This document shows, in pieces, positions 25,024-34,463 of a stretch of DNA of 64,000 bases. A program made the translations under genes and the position numbers. Origin of the DNA: Hyphomicrobiales bacterium (GTDB lineage Bacteria; Pseudomonadota; Alphaproteobacteria; Rhizobiales; Rhizobiaceae); NCBI GenBank assembly GCA_900471525.1, contig UCEZ01000021.1, positions 124,001 through 188,000 of the forward strand, read 5' to 3'. Under the pieces are notes generated by a model that saw only the letters and a list, made by a program, of their open reading frames with translations, did no database searches and had not been told where the DNA came from. How positions within the stretch are numbered: the first letter of the stretch is position 1; each line of letters starts with the position of its first letter.

Positions 25024-25806
25024 TCACTCGCCGTAGATGTTGAAGTCGAAATACTTCTTGGAGAATGTGTCGTAAGTGCCGTTCTCGCGGATCGCCTTGA
25101 TCGCGGCGTTGAGCTTGCCCTTCAGCTCGTCCTCACCCTTTCGCAGGCCGATGCCGACGCCGGCGCCGAGAATGGCCGGATCGTCCTTGACGTTGCCTTT
25201 CGCCTCGCAGCATTCCTTGCCCTGGTCGCTGTTGAGGAAGGCATCGAGGGCGATCGCGTCGGCCTGGACGGCATCGAGGCGTCCGGCGGCGAGGTCGTTA
25301 TTGGCCTCGTCCTGCGTCTGGTATTCCTTCACGGTCGCACCGTTCTCGCCGAAATACTTGTTGGCATAGTCCTGATGGATCGTCGAAACCTGGACGCCGA
25401 TGGTCTTGCCCTTCAGGCCTTCCGGCGTGGCGTCGAAGGTCTCGCTCTTCGGGCCGATGATGCCGGTCGGGGTGTTGTAGTATTTGTCGGAGAAGTCGAT
25501 GGTCTTCAGACGCTCCTCGGTGATCGACATCGAGCCGATGATCATGTCGATTTTCTTCGAGGTCAGTGCCGGAATGATGCCGTCCCAGGCGACGGGCGTG
25601 ATGACGCAGTCGAGCTTGGCTTCGGCGCAGATCGCCTTCTGGAATTCCACTTCCCAACCTTCCCAGTTGCCCGAAGCATCCGGCGAGGTGAAGGGCGGAT
25701 AGGGTTCGGCGGCGAAGCCGACCTTGACCTGTTCGGCTGATGCGGCACCAGCGGCAGCGATGCCGAGGGCGAGCGACAATGCGATGGTTTTGAGCGTCTT
25801 TTTCAT
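25024..25806 (-). CDS. Periplasmic basic/polar amino-acid binding protein
   Basis: A solute-binding protein (SBP_bac_3) of 260 residues with a signal peptide cut after ASA (residue 24). Characteristic parts are VGFAAEPYPPFT at the mature N-terminus, IPALTSKKIDMIIGSMSITEERLKTIDFSDKYY (the ligand-cleft block), and a C-terminal helix region. It most resembles lysine/arginine/ornithine and octopine/nopaline binding proteins. It delivers the ligand to the two permeases downstream. The start has AAAGGGA upstream. Confidence 0.91.
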   Translation of the reverse strand: MKKTLKTIALSLALGIAAAGAASAEQVKVGFAAEPYPPFTSPDASGNWEGWEVEFQKAICAEAKLDCVITPVAWDGIIPALTSKKIDMIIGSMSITEERLKTIDFSDKYYNTPTGIIGPKSETFDATPEGLKGKTIGVQVSTIHQDYANKYFGENGATVKEYQTQDEANNDLAAGRLDAVQADAIALDAFLNSDQGKECCEAKGNVKDDPAILGAGVGIGLRKGEDELKGKLNAAIKAIRENGTYDTFSKKYFDFNIYGE

Positions 25807-25841
25807 GCTGTTTCCCTTTTTTGGTCTTCGTGGTTTTTGAT

Positions 25842-26615
25842 TTAGTGGATGGAGCTGATAAATTTTTTCAGGCGCTCTGATCTGGGATTGCCGAAGATCT
25901 CGTCCGGTGACCCCTGTTCGTCGATGACGCCGTCGGCCAGAAAGACGATGTGATTGGCGACGTTACGCGCGAACTTCATCTCGTGGGTGACGAGGATCAT
26001 CGTGCGCTTTTCCCGGGCCAGGTCACCGATGACGGTGAGCACTTCGCCGACGAGTTGCGGATCGAGCGCCGAGGTCGGCTCGTCGAACAGCATGACCAGC
26101 GGCTGGATCGCCAAGGCGCGGGCGATCGCGGCGCGCTGCTGCTGTCCGCCGGACAGGAAAGCCGGATAGGCATCGCGTTTCTCGAACAGACCGACGCGGC
26201 GCAGCAGGGCCTCGCCGGTAGCAATGGCCTCATCCTTGGATTTGCCAAGCACGTGGATAGGCACTTCGATGACGTTCTGGAGAATGGTCATGTGCTGCCA
26301 GAGATTGAAGCTCTGGAACACCATGCCGAGCTGGGTGCGCAGGCGCTGCACCTGTTTGCGGTCCGAAGGCATCAGGCCGCCGTGACCGTCCTTCTTCATG
26401 GCGATGGTTTCGCCATGAACCGTGACCGATCCGGAGGTCGGCAGTTCCAGCATGTTGATACAGCGCAGGAAGGTCGACTTGCCAGAGCCGCTACCGCCGA
26501 TGATGGCAATGACGTCGCCTTCGTTCGCGGTCAGTGAAACGCCCTTGAGCACTTCGAGCGGCCCGAAACGTTTGTGGAGGTTAGTAACCGCAATCGCCTG
26601 GGCTGGTGTCGTCAT
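25842..26615 (-). CDS. Polar amino-acid ABC transporter ATPase (HisP/OccP type)
   Basis: A 257-residue ATP-binding subunit that powers the importer. It shows Walker A GGSGSGKST (residues 40-48), the Q-loop in MVFQSFNLW, the signature LSGGQQQR, Walker B VMLFDEPTSALD and the switch histidine in LVTHE. The insertion with TIAMKKDGHGGL is usual for HisP/OccP relatives. The ATG at 26615 is chosen. An upstream in-frame start would add 40 unconserved residues. It is the first gene of the leftward transporter operon. Confidence 0.94.
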   Translation of the reverse strand: MTTPAQAIAVTNLHKRFGPLEVLKGVSLTANEGDVIAIIGGSGSGKSTFLRCINMLELPTSGSVTVHGETIAMKKDGHGGLMPSDRKQVQRLRTQLGMVFQSFNLWQHMTILQNVIEVPIHVLGKSKDEAIATGEALLRRVGLFEKRDAYPAFLSGGQQQRAAIARALAIQPLVMLFDEPTSALDPQLVGEVLTVIGDLAREKRTMILVTHEMKFARNVANHIVFLADGVIDEQGSPDEIFGNPRSERLKKFISSIH

Positions 26616-26746
26616 GAAATATCTGCCCCGATGAGGCAGAGAGCCGGCATTGAACGCATGAAAACAGTTCCCCTGATTTTCTTTTCGTGCGGCATTTTTG
26701 CCTGTCACGCTGTTCCATGAAAGCCATCGTGGCACTTGTGCAGAAA

Positions 26747-26765
26747 TTATTCAACCGTATAATAA
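26747..26765. promoter_or_regulatory. AT-rich palindrome between the divergent amino-acid operons
   Basis: The 19-base sequence TTATTCAACCGTATAATAA is an imperfect inverted repeat (five outer and two inner pairs). It sits in the 211-bp divergent promoter region between the transporter operon and the hydrolase operon. It is a candidate operator, for example for the TetR-type regulator encoded at 27702. Confidence 0.35.
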
Positions 26766-26826
26766 CGTCGACGCTGCTTTTTCTGGCAGTCCCTCCACAT
26801 GATCAAAATTCCAACAGGAGTAGACG

Positions 26827-27705
26827 ATGACGGCTTATGGTTCGCAGGAGATGTCGGCCAATCTGACGCGCGTGTTGATGCGCCGGCCGGGCGAAAGCCT
26901 TGCTTCCGCCGATCCTGCGAAGTGGCATTACGGCCCGACCTTCGATGGCGACAAGGCCGTGCGTCAGTACGCGGAATTCGCCCTTTTGGTGGAAAAGTCC
27001 GGTGCCGAAATCCTCTGGCTGGAAGACAAGGGCGACGGCCTGGCCGACGCCATGTTCACCCACGATCCGTCGCTGATGTCCAACCATGGCGCCATCCTCC
27101 TGCGCATGGGCAAGCCGTTGCGCGAAAAGGAAACGGCGCTGCATGAGGCAGCCTACAAGAAGGCCGGTATCCCGATCCTCGGCCGCATCACGGCGCCGGG
27201 CACGGTCGAAGGCGGGGACTGTGTCTGGCTCGATGCAGAGACGCTGGTTGTCGGACGCGGCGTGCGCACGAACGAGGAAGGCATCTCGCAGCTCAGCGAG
27301 ATGCTGGAGCCGCATGGTATTACCGTGCTTGGCTATGATCTGCCGCTCTGGCATGGGGAAGAAGCCTGCCTGCACCTGATGTCGGTGATCAGCCCGCTGT
27401 CGCGTGATCTGGCACTGGTGTTCGCGCCGCTTTTGCCGGCATCGTTCTACCAGCTTCTCAAGGAGTGGGGCATCACCTTGATCGAGGCTCCGGCCGACGA
27501 GTTCCACGCCAGCAACGGCCTCAGCCTCAATGTCCTGCCGGTCCGGCCGAACGAAGTCATCATGGTCGCGGGGTTCCCCAAGACCAAGGCTGCGATGGAA
27601 GCGGCCGGCTGCAAGGTCGAGACCTTCGAGGCCGACGCGCTCTGCATCGCCTGCGAGGGCGGCCCGACCTGCCTGACCCGGCCGGTTCTGCGGCGGGCTG
27701 CATGA
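26827..27705 (+). CDS. DDAH/amidinotransferase-family guanidine-modifying hydrolase
   Basis: A 292-residue pentein-fold enzyme of the dimethylarginine dimethylaminohydrolase / arginine deiminase superfamily. These enzymes attack a guanidinium carbon with a catalytic Cys to give citrulline or a ureido product. The family signatures GTVEGGDC (acidic substrate ligands), LHLMS (catalytic His) and GGPTCLTRP (nucleophile Cys, about residue 282) are all present. The start has AGGAG upstream. It heads a rightward operon with a TetR regulator and AruH/AruI homologues, which points to arginine or a methylated/guanidino derivative as substrate. Confidence 0.87.
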   Translation: MTAYGSQEMSANLTRVLMRRPGESLASADPAKWHYGPTFDGDKAVRQYAEFALLVEKSGAEILWLEDKGDGLADAMFTHDPSLMSNHGAILLRMGKPLREKETALHEAAYKKAGIPILGRITAPGTVEGGDCVWLDAETLVVGRGVRTNEEGISQLSEMLEPHGITVLGYDLPLWHGEEACLHLMSVISPLSRDLALVFAPLLPASFYQLLKEWGITLIEAPADEFHASNGLSLNVLPVRPNEVIMVAGFPKTKAAMEAAGCKVETFEADALCIACEGGPTCLTRPVLRRAA

Positions 27706-28337
27706 ACCGCCGGACGTTCCATCGCGCGCCGGAGGGGGAGCGGCGGCAGGAACTCATCGATGCGACGCTCGATACGATCGCCGAGGTCGGGTTGAAGGGT
27801 GCGACAGTTCGTCAGATCGCCATCCGGGCGGGGGTGACGGCGGGGCTCGTCCGGCATTATTTCGCCTCCAAGGACCAGATGGTGGCCGAGGCATATCGCT
27901 TCATGCTGACGACATTTGCGGCGAAGGCGGTGGACATAGGCGGTGATTCGAGAAGGCGGCTGAGAACGTTCATCACGCTCAATCTCACCGCGCCGGTTGC
28001 CGACAGCCGCAGCCTGTCGCTTTGGGCCTCCTTCATCAGCCAGGTGCGGGTGGACCCGGAACTCGCCGAAATTCATCGCGAAGGCTATCTCGGCTTTCGC
28101 AGCGACCTGCAGGGGTTGATCGGCGATTTTCTCATTGCGGAGAGCCAGCCCGCCAGTGAGGGCGTTTGCCGTCGCCATGCGATTGCCATCACCGGCATGA
28201 TAGACGGGCTGTGGCTGGAAGGGTGCCTCGCGGGCGAACTCTTCGGTGAAGAGGAGCTGGTGGCCATCGCGCTGACGTCGATCGAGGCACTGCTCGGCTT
28301 GTCGCTCGGGCGGGATGAAGACACGGCCGCCGCGTAG
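27702..28337 (+). CDS. TetR-family regulator (BetI-like)
   Basis: A 211-residue TetR repressor. Its N-terminal helix-turn-helix reads ATVRQIAIRAGVTAGLVRHYFASKDQMVAEAYR, closely like BetI, and it has a ligand-binding helical C-terminal domain. The ATG at 27702 overlaps the hydrolase stop by ATGA. It probably regulates the two divergent operons in response to arginine or a metabolite. The palindrome at 26747-26765 is a candidate site. Confidence 0.87.
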   Translation: MNRRTFHRAPEGERRQELIDATLDTIAEVGLKGATVRQIAIRAGVTAGLVRHYFASKDQMVAEAYRFMLTTFAAKAVDIGGDSRRRLRTFITLNLTAPVADSRSLSLWASFISQVRVDPELAEIHREGYLGFRSDLQGLIGDFLIAESQPASEGVCRRHAIAITGMIDGLWLEGCLAGELFGEEELVAIALTSIEALLGLSLGRDEDTAAA

Positions 28338-28391
28338 CGGCCAAGACCCGGCAGGAATGCCGCAACAAATTTACTGAGGGCAGGAGACACC

Positions 28392-29582
28392 ATGCGTTAC
28401 TCATCGATCACCGACCGCCTGGCCGATCTCGGATCGGAAAAATGGGCTTTGCATATTCGCGCGCGGCAGATGCAGGCAAATGGAACCGATATCATCCAGT
28501 TGACCATCGGCGAGCCCGACATGCCGCCGGATGCCTCCCTGCTTGCCGAAGCGCAGCGCGCCATGAATGCCGGACGCTACCGCTATTCCAACGGCCGGGG
28601 AGAGCCCTCGGTGGTTAACGCGCTGACGGCGCGCTACGCCAAGCGCCGGGCGGACGTGACGGCGGAAAACGTCTTGTGCTTCCCGGGCACGCAGACTGCG
28701 CTGTTTGCAGTGATGCTCGGTCTCGTCGAAGCGGGCGACGGCGTGCTCGTCGGCGATCCGCTCTACGCCACCTATGACGGCGTCATTCAGTCGGCCGGTG
28801 CGCATCGCGTGACCGTGCCTTTGAAGCCTGAGCATGGATTTCACATGCAGGCCGCCGATCTCGAAAAGGCGGTTACGCCGAAATGCCGTGTCCTGTTGCT
28901 CAATACACCGCACAATCCGACCGGGGCCGTCCTGACGGCCGAAGAGATCACGGCAATCGGCGAAATCTGCCGCAGGCACGATCTCTGGATCGTCTGCGAC
29001 GAGGTTTACGAGGAGCTGATCTTCAATGGCCGGTTTGCCTCGCCCTTCGACAATCCGGATCTTGCCGAACGTACGATCGTGGTCTCGTCGATCTCAAAAT
29101 CGCATGCCGCCCCCGGTTTCCGCAGCGGCTGGGCGATCGGACCGCTGGAGTTCGCCAATCGGCTGCTGCCGGTGTCGGAAACCATGCTGTTCGGCGTGCA
29201 ACCCTTTATCGCCGACATGACGGCCTATGCGCTGACGCATGAAATCGGAACATCTGCCGCCATGCGCGCAGCCTACAAGACGCGGGCCGACCTGATCGTC
29301 GAGGGGCTCTCGAATGTGCCGGGCATCGTGCCGCTGCCACCAGAAGCCGGCATGTTCACGCTCATTGACGTGTCCGGCACCGGCCTGACGGGCGAAGCCT
29401 TCGCCTGGATGCTTCTGGAACAGGAACATGTCGCCGTCATGCCGGGAGCATCCTTCGGTAACGAGGCGACTTCCTTCGTGCGCGTCAGCCTGACGGTGCC
29501 GGATGCCGTGATCCAGGAAGCCTGTGGCCGAATCACCAAGCTGGCGATCCGGCTTCTGGCGCCCAAGGAGCGCCGGGCATGA
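28392..29582 (+). CDS. aruH: Arginine:pyruvate transaminase-like aminotransferase
   Basis: A fold-type I PLP aminotransferase of 396 residues. The whole-length pattern resembles Pseudomonas AruH, which converts arginine plus pyruvate to 2-ketoarginine plus alanine: MRYS at the start, the NxPHNPTGA motif (N175), SSISKSHAAPGFRSGW with the Schiff-base lysine K236, and PEAGMFTLIDVSGTGL. The next gene encodes an AruI-like decarboxylase for the product, which strengthens the assignment. The start has CAGGAG upstream. The stop overlaps the next gene (ATGA). Confidence 0.85.
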   Translation: MRYSSITDRLADLGSEKWALHIRARQMQANGTDIIQLTIGEPDMPPDASLLAEAQRAMNAGRYRYSNGRGEPSVVNALTARYAKRRADVTAENVLCFPGTQTALFAVMLGLVEAGDGVLVGDPLYATYDGVIQSAGAHRVTVPLKPEHGFHMQAADLEKAVTPKCRVLLLNTPHNPTGAVLTAEEITAIGEICRRHDLWIVCDEVYEELIFNGRFASPFDNPDLAERTIVVSSISKSHAAPGFRSGWAIGPLEFANRLLPVSETMLFGVQPFIADMTAYALTHEIGTSAAMRAAYKTRADLIVEGLSNVPGIVPLPPEAGMFTLIDVSGTGLTGEAFAWMLLEQEHVAVMPGASFGNEATSFVRVSLTVPDAVIQEACGRITKLAIRLLAPKERRA

Positions 29583-31189
29583 GCGAAGCTATGAAAACCG
29601 TCGGCGAAGTGCTGGTTGATCTGCTCGAGGCAAACGGTGTCGAAGTTGTCTTCGGTATTCCGGGCGTCCATACGGTCGAACTTTATCGCGGTCTTGCCGC
29701 CTCGAAGATCCGCCACGTGACGCCGCGCCACGAGCAGGGTGCAGGCTTCATGGCGGATGGTTATGCCCGTGTCAGCGGCAAACCGGGCGTGGCTTTGGTG
29801 ATCACCGGACCGGGACTGACCAACACGATCACGGCGATGGCGCAGGCGCGGCAGGATTCGATCCCGATGCTGGTGATTTCCGGGGTCAACCGGCGGGATT
29901 CGCTCGGCCATGGCAGGGGTCTGCTGCACGAGTTGCCGGACCAGCACGGCATGATCAAGACGCTGGCGCTCTTCTCGCAGACGCTGCTCAATCCGGCGGA
30001 CCTTGGGCCGGTGGTCGAGCGCGCATTCGCCATCCTCACTTCCGGTCGCCCCGGGCCGGTGCATATCGAGATCCCGACCGACGTGATGACGGCCCGGATC
30101 GCCGCGCCGCCCTTGCGAAAAGCGACGGCGACGCGGCCCAGGGCCGATGCCGAGACGCTGCAAAAAGCCGCCATTCTCTGCGGCGACGCCAGCCGGCCGG
30201 TGATCATCTGCGGCGGCGGCGCGATCACCGCCGAGGCCGAGATCCAGGAGTTGGCCGAACGGATCGGCGCACCTGTCGTCATGACAGTCAATGCACGCGG
30301 CATGTTGGCGGGCCATCCGCTCCGGGTTCCGGCAAGCCCCAGCCTGAAGGCCGTACGCTCACTGATCTCTGATGCCGATTTGGTCATCGCGCTGGGCACG
30401 GAAATGGGCCAGACCGACTATGACATGTATGCCGACGGTGGATTTCCGATCCTCGGCAATCTCATCCGCACCGACATCGATGCGGCGCAGTTGGCGCGCG
30501 GACCGCATGCGGCTTTGTCGGTTCTGTCCGGCGCCAAGGCTGCGACCGCGGGCATGCTGGTGTTTCTGACGGCAAAACCTGCGGGCAAGGGCAAGGAACG
30601 CGCGGCTGCAACGCGCAAGGCGGCCATGACGGAGCTGACTGCAAAGATGCGGGCGGAGATCGCCGTGATCGACGCGATCTATCAGGCCTTGCCGGATGCC
30701 ACGATCGTCGGGGATTCCACCCAGGCCGTCTATGCCGGCAATCTCTATTGTGATGCTCCAAGGGCGAAATCCTGGTTCAATTCTGCGACCGGTTTTGGCG
30801 CACTCGGCTACGCGCCACCGGCAGCCGTGGGTGCGGCGGTGGCGGATGCGGAAAAGCCGGTCATTTGCCTGGTCGGTGATGGCGGCATCCAGTTTTCGCT
30901 GGCGGAACTGGGGTCGGCGGCCGATATCAACGCCAATGTCATCTTCCTCGTCTGGAACAATGACGGCTATCAGGAGATCGAGAGCTTCATGGTCGAGGTG
31001 GGGGTGACACCGGAAGGCGTAAAACCATCAGCTCCGGACTTTCTACTGGCCGCCAGCGCCTACGGGGTGCCCGCGGTGCGGCTTTCGACGGTCAGCGAGC
31101 TGGCCGCCGCTCTGACCGAGGCACGCAAACGGGATGGACCGTCGCTGATCGAAGTCCACCAGACGCGCACGGCGGGCGTGACCGCCTGA
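29579..31189 (+). CDS. aruI: 2-ketoarginine (5-guanidino-2-oxopentanoate) decarboxylase-like TPP enzyme
   Basis: A thiamine-diphosphate enzyme of the acetolactate synthase/benzoylformate decarboxylase family, 536 residues. The N-terminal PYR domain has the catalytic Glu E52 in RHEQGAGFMADGYAR, followed by a central domain and a C-terminal PP domain with VGDGGIQFSLAELG...WNNDGY (TPP/Mg site, about 430-465). AruI converts 2-ketoarginine to 4-guanidinobutyraldehyde in the arginine transaminase pathway. The adjacent aruH homologue supports this. The later steps (aldehyde dehydrogenase, guanidinobutyrase) are not in the window. Confidence 0.85.
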   Translation: MSEAMKTVGEVLVDLLEANGVEVVFGIPGVHTVELYRGLAASKIRHVTPRHEQGAGFMADGYARVSGKPGVALVITGPGLTNTITAMAQARQDSIPMLVISGVNRRDSLGHGRGLLHELPDQHGMIKTLALFSQTLLNPADLGPVVERAFAILTSGRPGPVHIEIPTDVMTARIAAPPLRKATATRPRADAETLQKAAILCGDASRPVIICGGGAITAEAEIQELAERIGAPVVMTVNARGMLAGHPLRVPASPSLKAVRSLISDADLVIALGTEMGQTDYDMYADGGFPILGNLIRTDIDAAQLARGPHAALSVLSGAKAATAGMLVFLTAKPAGKGKERAAATRKAAMTELTAKMRAEIAVIDAIYQALPDATIVGDSTQAVYAGNLYCDAPRAKSWFNSATGFGALGYAPPAAVGAAVADAEKPVICLVGDGGIQFSLAELGSAADINANVIFLVWNNDGYQEIESFMVEVGVTPEGVKPSAPDFLLAASAYGVPAVRLSTVSELAAALTEARKRDGPSLIEVHQTRTAGVTA

Positions 31190-31338
31190 GACGGGCGGCG
31201 CTCAGGATGTTCAACGGGCACGCCTGATGGTAAGATTTGACTTTGGTGGCGGGCGATGGTTTTTAGGCCGGCTTGTGCGCTGAATCGGCGCGCAGTTCGG
31301 CGACTTGTGGTGAAAACTGCACGCCAACGGGAAGGACG

Positions 31339-31767
31339 ATGTCCTCTATGGACATGAACGGCAACAGGATCGGTCGCAGCCAGGCAGGCAAGCTTTTTGC
31401 CGTGCTGTGGATTCTGGCGGCCGCCCTTGCCATGCAGTTCGTCGTTTCGGCACAAGGGTTCTCGTCGCGGTTCTCGACGCAGCAGAGTGCCGGGAACTTC
31501 TCGATTCCCGAAAGCGGCACTTCCGATACGGCTGTTTCGCGGCATGTCATGCGGGCTTTCCCCGTGGCCGATCTCAGGTTTACCGCCGATCGCGCCGATG
31601 GCAAGGCCTCTCCCGGTGGACCCGGACCCTTCGTTCTGCCCGCTGCAGTCGCTATGGCGGCTGTATCCTACGGCGGCATGCCCGTCGTGGCCTTTTCGCA
31701 AGCCGTCGTTACAGGCGCGCGTGGCGACATTGTCCGCGTTCGTGGACCCCCGGTGCTCGGCGCCTGA
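31339..31767 (+). CDS. Hypothetical small membrane-anchored protein upstream of secDF
   Basis: This is a 142-residue protein that I do not recognise. It has a short basic N-terminus, one hydrophobic segment at about residues 20-38 (LFAVLWILAAALAMQFVVSA), and a Ser/Gly/Pro-rich remainder predicted to face the periplasm. The start at 31339 follows GGGAAGGA. It is separated from secDF by two small hairpins including a likely terminator, so it is probably transcribed on its own. Confidence 0.6.
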   Translation: MSSMDMNGNRIGRSQAGKLFAVLWILAAALAMQFVVSAQGFSSRFSTQQSAGNFSIPESGTSDTAVSRHVMRAFPVADLRFTADRADGKASPGGPGPFVLPAAVAMAAVSYGGMPVVAFSQAVVTGARGDIVRVRGPPVLGA

Positions 31768-31770
31768 TAG

Positions 31771-31814
31771 CTGTCCCTGCGGACAGTCTTCGCGCTTCGG
31801 CGCGCCTTTCTTTT
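31771..31814 (+). terminator. Tandem hairpins ending in a T-rich tail
   Basis: A 6-bp hairpin (31771-31776/31781-31786) is followed by a 5-bp GC stem with a TTCG tetraloop (31791-31795/31800-31804) and CCTTTCTTTT. It lies between the 142-residue protein gene and secDF. Confidence 0.6.
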
Positions 31815-31876
31815 ACGCATCACCCCTGCCGTCCAAGGCTTTGCCAGATGGACGCGGGCTATAATGGAACATCAAA

Positions 31877-34411
31877 ATGCGCACTTCGAAATGGGCCGTT
31901 CTGGCCTATGTCGCGATTACCCTCTTCGGGATACTCGCGGCGCTACCCAACGTACTGCCGGTGGCCGTCCAGCAGCAGTATGCGTCCTTCCTGCCGGTCA
32001 AGCCGGTCACGCTCGGCCTCGACCTGAAGGGTGGCTCCCACCTGGTTCTGGAAGTCGACGCGGCAGGCCTGCGTCAGGCTCGCCTCAACACGCTTCTCGA
32101 TGATATCCGTGGTGCGCTGCGCGCCGAGCGGGTGCCGACATCATCGGCCCGCATCGCCGGTGACGCGATCGCCGTCAAGATCGACGATCAGGCCGCCCGT
32201 GACAAGATCGTGCCGAAGATTCAGGAACTGGCCACGCCGGCCGGCACGCTCGGCTTCGGGACATCGACCTCGGACATCGAGGTCACCACGGCCGACAACA
32301 CGATCACCGTGAAACTGACGGAGGCTGGTCTCAGCGAGCGCATGACAGCCGCCGTCGACCAGAGCCTCGAGATCATCCGCCGCCGCGTCGACCAGGTCGG
32401 CGTTGCTGAACCGCTGATCCAGCGCGTCGGCTCGGACCGCATTCTCGTCCAGTTGCCCGGCCTGCAGGATCCGACCGGTCTGCGCAAGTTGCTCGGCTCG
32501 GTGGCGCAGATGAGCTTCCACATGGTCGACACGTCCGTCGATCCGAACTCGCCGAACCCGCCGCCGCGCGGCGTCGATATCCTTCCGGGCGCCAATGATG
32601 GCGGCAAATATGCCGTCGAAAGCCGCGTTGCCATCGCCGGCGAGCGGTTGGCGGATGCCAAGGCCGGCTTCAATCAGCAGACCAATGAACCGATTGTTTC
32701 CTTCACCTTCGACAGCCAGGGCGCACGCCAGTTCGCCGAAATCACCCGCGACAATGTCGGCCTGCCCTTCGCCATCGTGCTTGACGGCAAGGTCCTGACG
32801 GCGCCGCGCATCAACGAACCGATCCCGGGTGGCCAGGGCCAGATCAGCGGCAACTTCACCGCCCAGGAAGCAACCGTGCTCTCCGCTCTGCTGCGCTCCG
32901 GCGCCCTGCCGGCACCGCTGACCATCATCGAAGAACGCTCCGTCGGTCCGAACCTTGGTTCCGACTCCATCCGCATGGGCATCTATACCGGTCTTGCCGG
33001 TTTCGCCCTCGTCGTCACGCTCATGGTGCTGCTCTACGGCGCCTGGGGTATGATCGCTAACCTCGGCCTGCTGCTCCACACCATCTTGACGATCGGCGTG
33101 CTTGGCATGCTCGGATCGACGCTGACGCTACCCGGTATCGCCGGTATCATTCTTGGTATCGGTATGGCGGTCGACGCCAACATCCTGATCAACGCCCGTA
33201 TCCGAGAGGAAACAGAGGGCGGGGCAGGGGCGATGAAGGCGCTCGATATCGGCTTCAACAAGGCCTACGCGACCATCATCGACAGTAACGTCACCACGCT
33301 CTCCGGCACGATCCTGCTCTTTATGTTCGGCACCGGCCCGGTTCGCGGTTTCGCGATCACCATGATGCTCGGCATCGTCATCTCGATGTTCACCTCGATC
33401 ACCGTCGTTCGCCTGGCGATGCGCGAAATGGTCGTTCGCCGCAAGATGAAGAAGCTGGAAATCCCGTCGCTGTTCGGCGGCGTGCCGCACCTGCCGCAGA
33501 TTTCCTTCATGAAGGGACGCTTCGTTGCCATCGGCATGTCGGCCTTCCTGTCGGTCAGTTCGGTGGTTCTATTCTTCCATCCGGGCCTGAACTACGGCAT
33601 CGACTTCGTCGGTGGTATCCAGGTGGAAGCGACCTCGAAATCCGTGCTCGACCTGCCAAAACTGCGCGAAGAACTCGAAGGTCTGAACCTTGGAGAAGTG
33701 GCATTACAGGAATTCGGCCAGAACCAGTCCGTGCTGATCCGCGTCCAGCGTCAGCCCGGTGGCGAACAGGAGCAGACCGTTGCCTTGAACAAGATCAAGG
33801 ACGGTGTGGCCCAGGTCATTCCGGACGCAAGTTTCGAGCGTACCGAAGTCGTCGGTCCCACAATCTCGACGGAGCTTGCGCGTTCTGGCTTCCTCGCCGT
33901 CGCGCTCGCGATGCTGGCGATCCTGCTCTACATCTGGTGGCGGTTCGAGTGGCACTTTGCGGTCGGCGCGATTGCGGTGCTGCTTCTCGACATCACCAAG
34001 ACGATCGGCTTCTTTGCGCTGACCGGCATCGACTTCAACCTGACGGCCATCGCCGCCCTTCTGACGATGATCGGCTATTCGGTGAACGACAAGGTCGTGG
34101 TCTACGACCGCATGCGTGAAAATCTGCGCAAATACAAAACGATGCCATTCTCCGACCTAATCGATATGTCGATCAACCAGGTGCTGGCACGATGCATCTT
34201 CACCTCGATGGCAACCGCGCTGTCGCTGGTGCCGATGGCAATCTGGGGCGGCGACGCGGTGAAAAGCTTCGCCTGGCCGATGATTTTCGGCGTGATCGTC
34301 GCGACGACCTCGTCGATCTATATCGGCGGGCCGATCCTGCTCTTCCTCAGCCGCTGGTGGAAAGACCGCGAGGCGACCCGCGCTCCAGGGACTGAACTGG
34401 CCAAGAACTGA
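31877..34411 (+). CDS. secDF: Fused protein-export protein SecDF
   Basis: SecD and SecF in one 844-residue polypeptide, an RND-type proton-driven motor that helps complete Sec translocation. The SecD half has an N-terminal helix, the GLDLKGGSHLVLEVD motif near residue 50, a large periplasmic domain and six-helix bundle motifs (GIAGIILGIGMAVDANILI). The SecF half begins about residue 540 with GIDFVGGIQVE in its first periplasmic part and contains TMIGYSVNDKVVVYDRMREN. Fusion is common in several bacterial groups, including rhizobia. A strong terminator follows. Confidence 0.97.
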   Translation: MRTSKWAVLAYVAITLFGILAALPNVLPVAVQQQYASFLPVKPVTLGLDLKGGSHLVLEVDAAGLRQARLNTLLDDIRGALRAERVPTSSARIAGDAIAVKIDDQAARDKIVPKIQELATPAGTLGFGTSTSDIEVTTADNTITVKLTEAGLSERMTAAVDQSLEIIRRRVDQVGVAEPLIQRVGSDRILVQLPGLQDPTGLRKLLGSVAQMSFHMVDTSVDPNSPNPPPRGVDILPGANDGGKYAVESRVAIAGERLADAKAGFNQQTNEPIVSFTFDSQGARQFAEITRDNVGLPFAIVLDGKVLTAPRINEPIPGGQGQISGNFTAQEATVLSALLRSGALPAPLTIIEERSVGPNLGSDSIRMGIYTGLAGFALVVTLMVLLYGAWGMIANLGLLLHTILTIGVLGMLGSTLTLPGIAGIILGIGMAVDANILINARIREETEGGAGAMKALDIGFNKAYATIIDSNVTTLSGTILLFMFGTGPVRGFAITMMLGIVISMFTSITVVRLAMREMVVRRKMKKLEIPSLFGGVPHLPQISFMKGRFVAIGMSAFLSVSSVVLFFHPGLNYGIDFVGGIQVEATSKSVLDLPKLREELEGLNLGEVALQEFGQNQSVLIRVQRQPGGEQEQTVALNKIKDGVAQVIPDASFERTEVVGPTISTELARSGFLAVALAMLAILLYIWWRFEWHFAVGAIAVLLLDITKTIGFFALTGIDFNLTAIAALLTMIGYSVNDKVVVYDRMRENLRKYKTMPFSDLIDMSINQVLARCIFTSMATALSLVPMAIWGGDAVKSFAWPMIFGVIVATTSSIYIGGPILLFLSRWWKDREATRAPGTELAKN

Positions 34412-34434
34412 TCAGTCGAGATACGGAAAAAATT

Positions 34435-34463
34435 AAAAGGGCAGCTTCGGCTGCCCTTTTTTC
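34435..34463 (+). terminator. Intrinsic terminator of secDF
   Basis: The stem AAAAGGGCAGC (34435-34445) pairs with GCTGCCCTTTT (from 34450) around a TTCG tetraloop and ends in a run of Ts. Confidence 0.93.
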
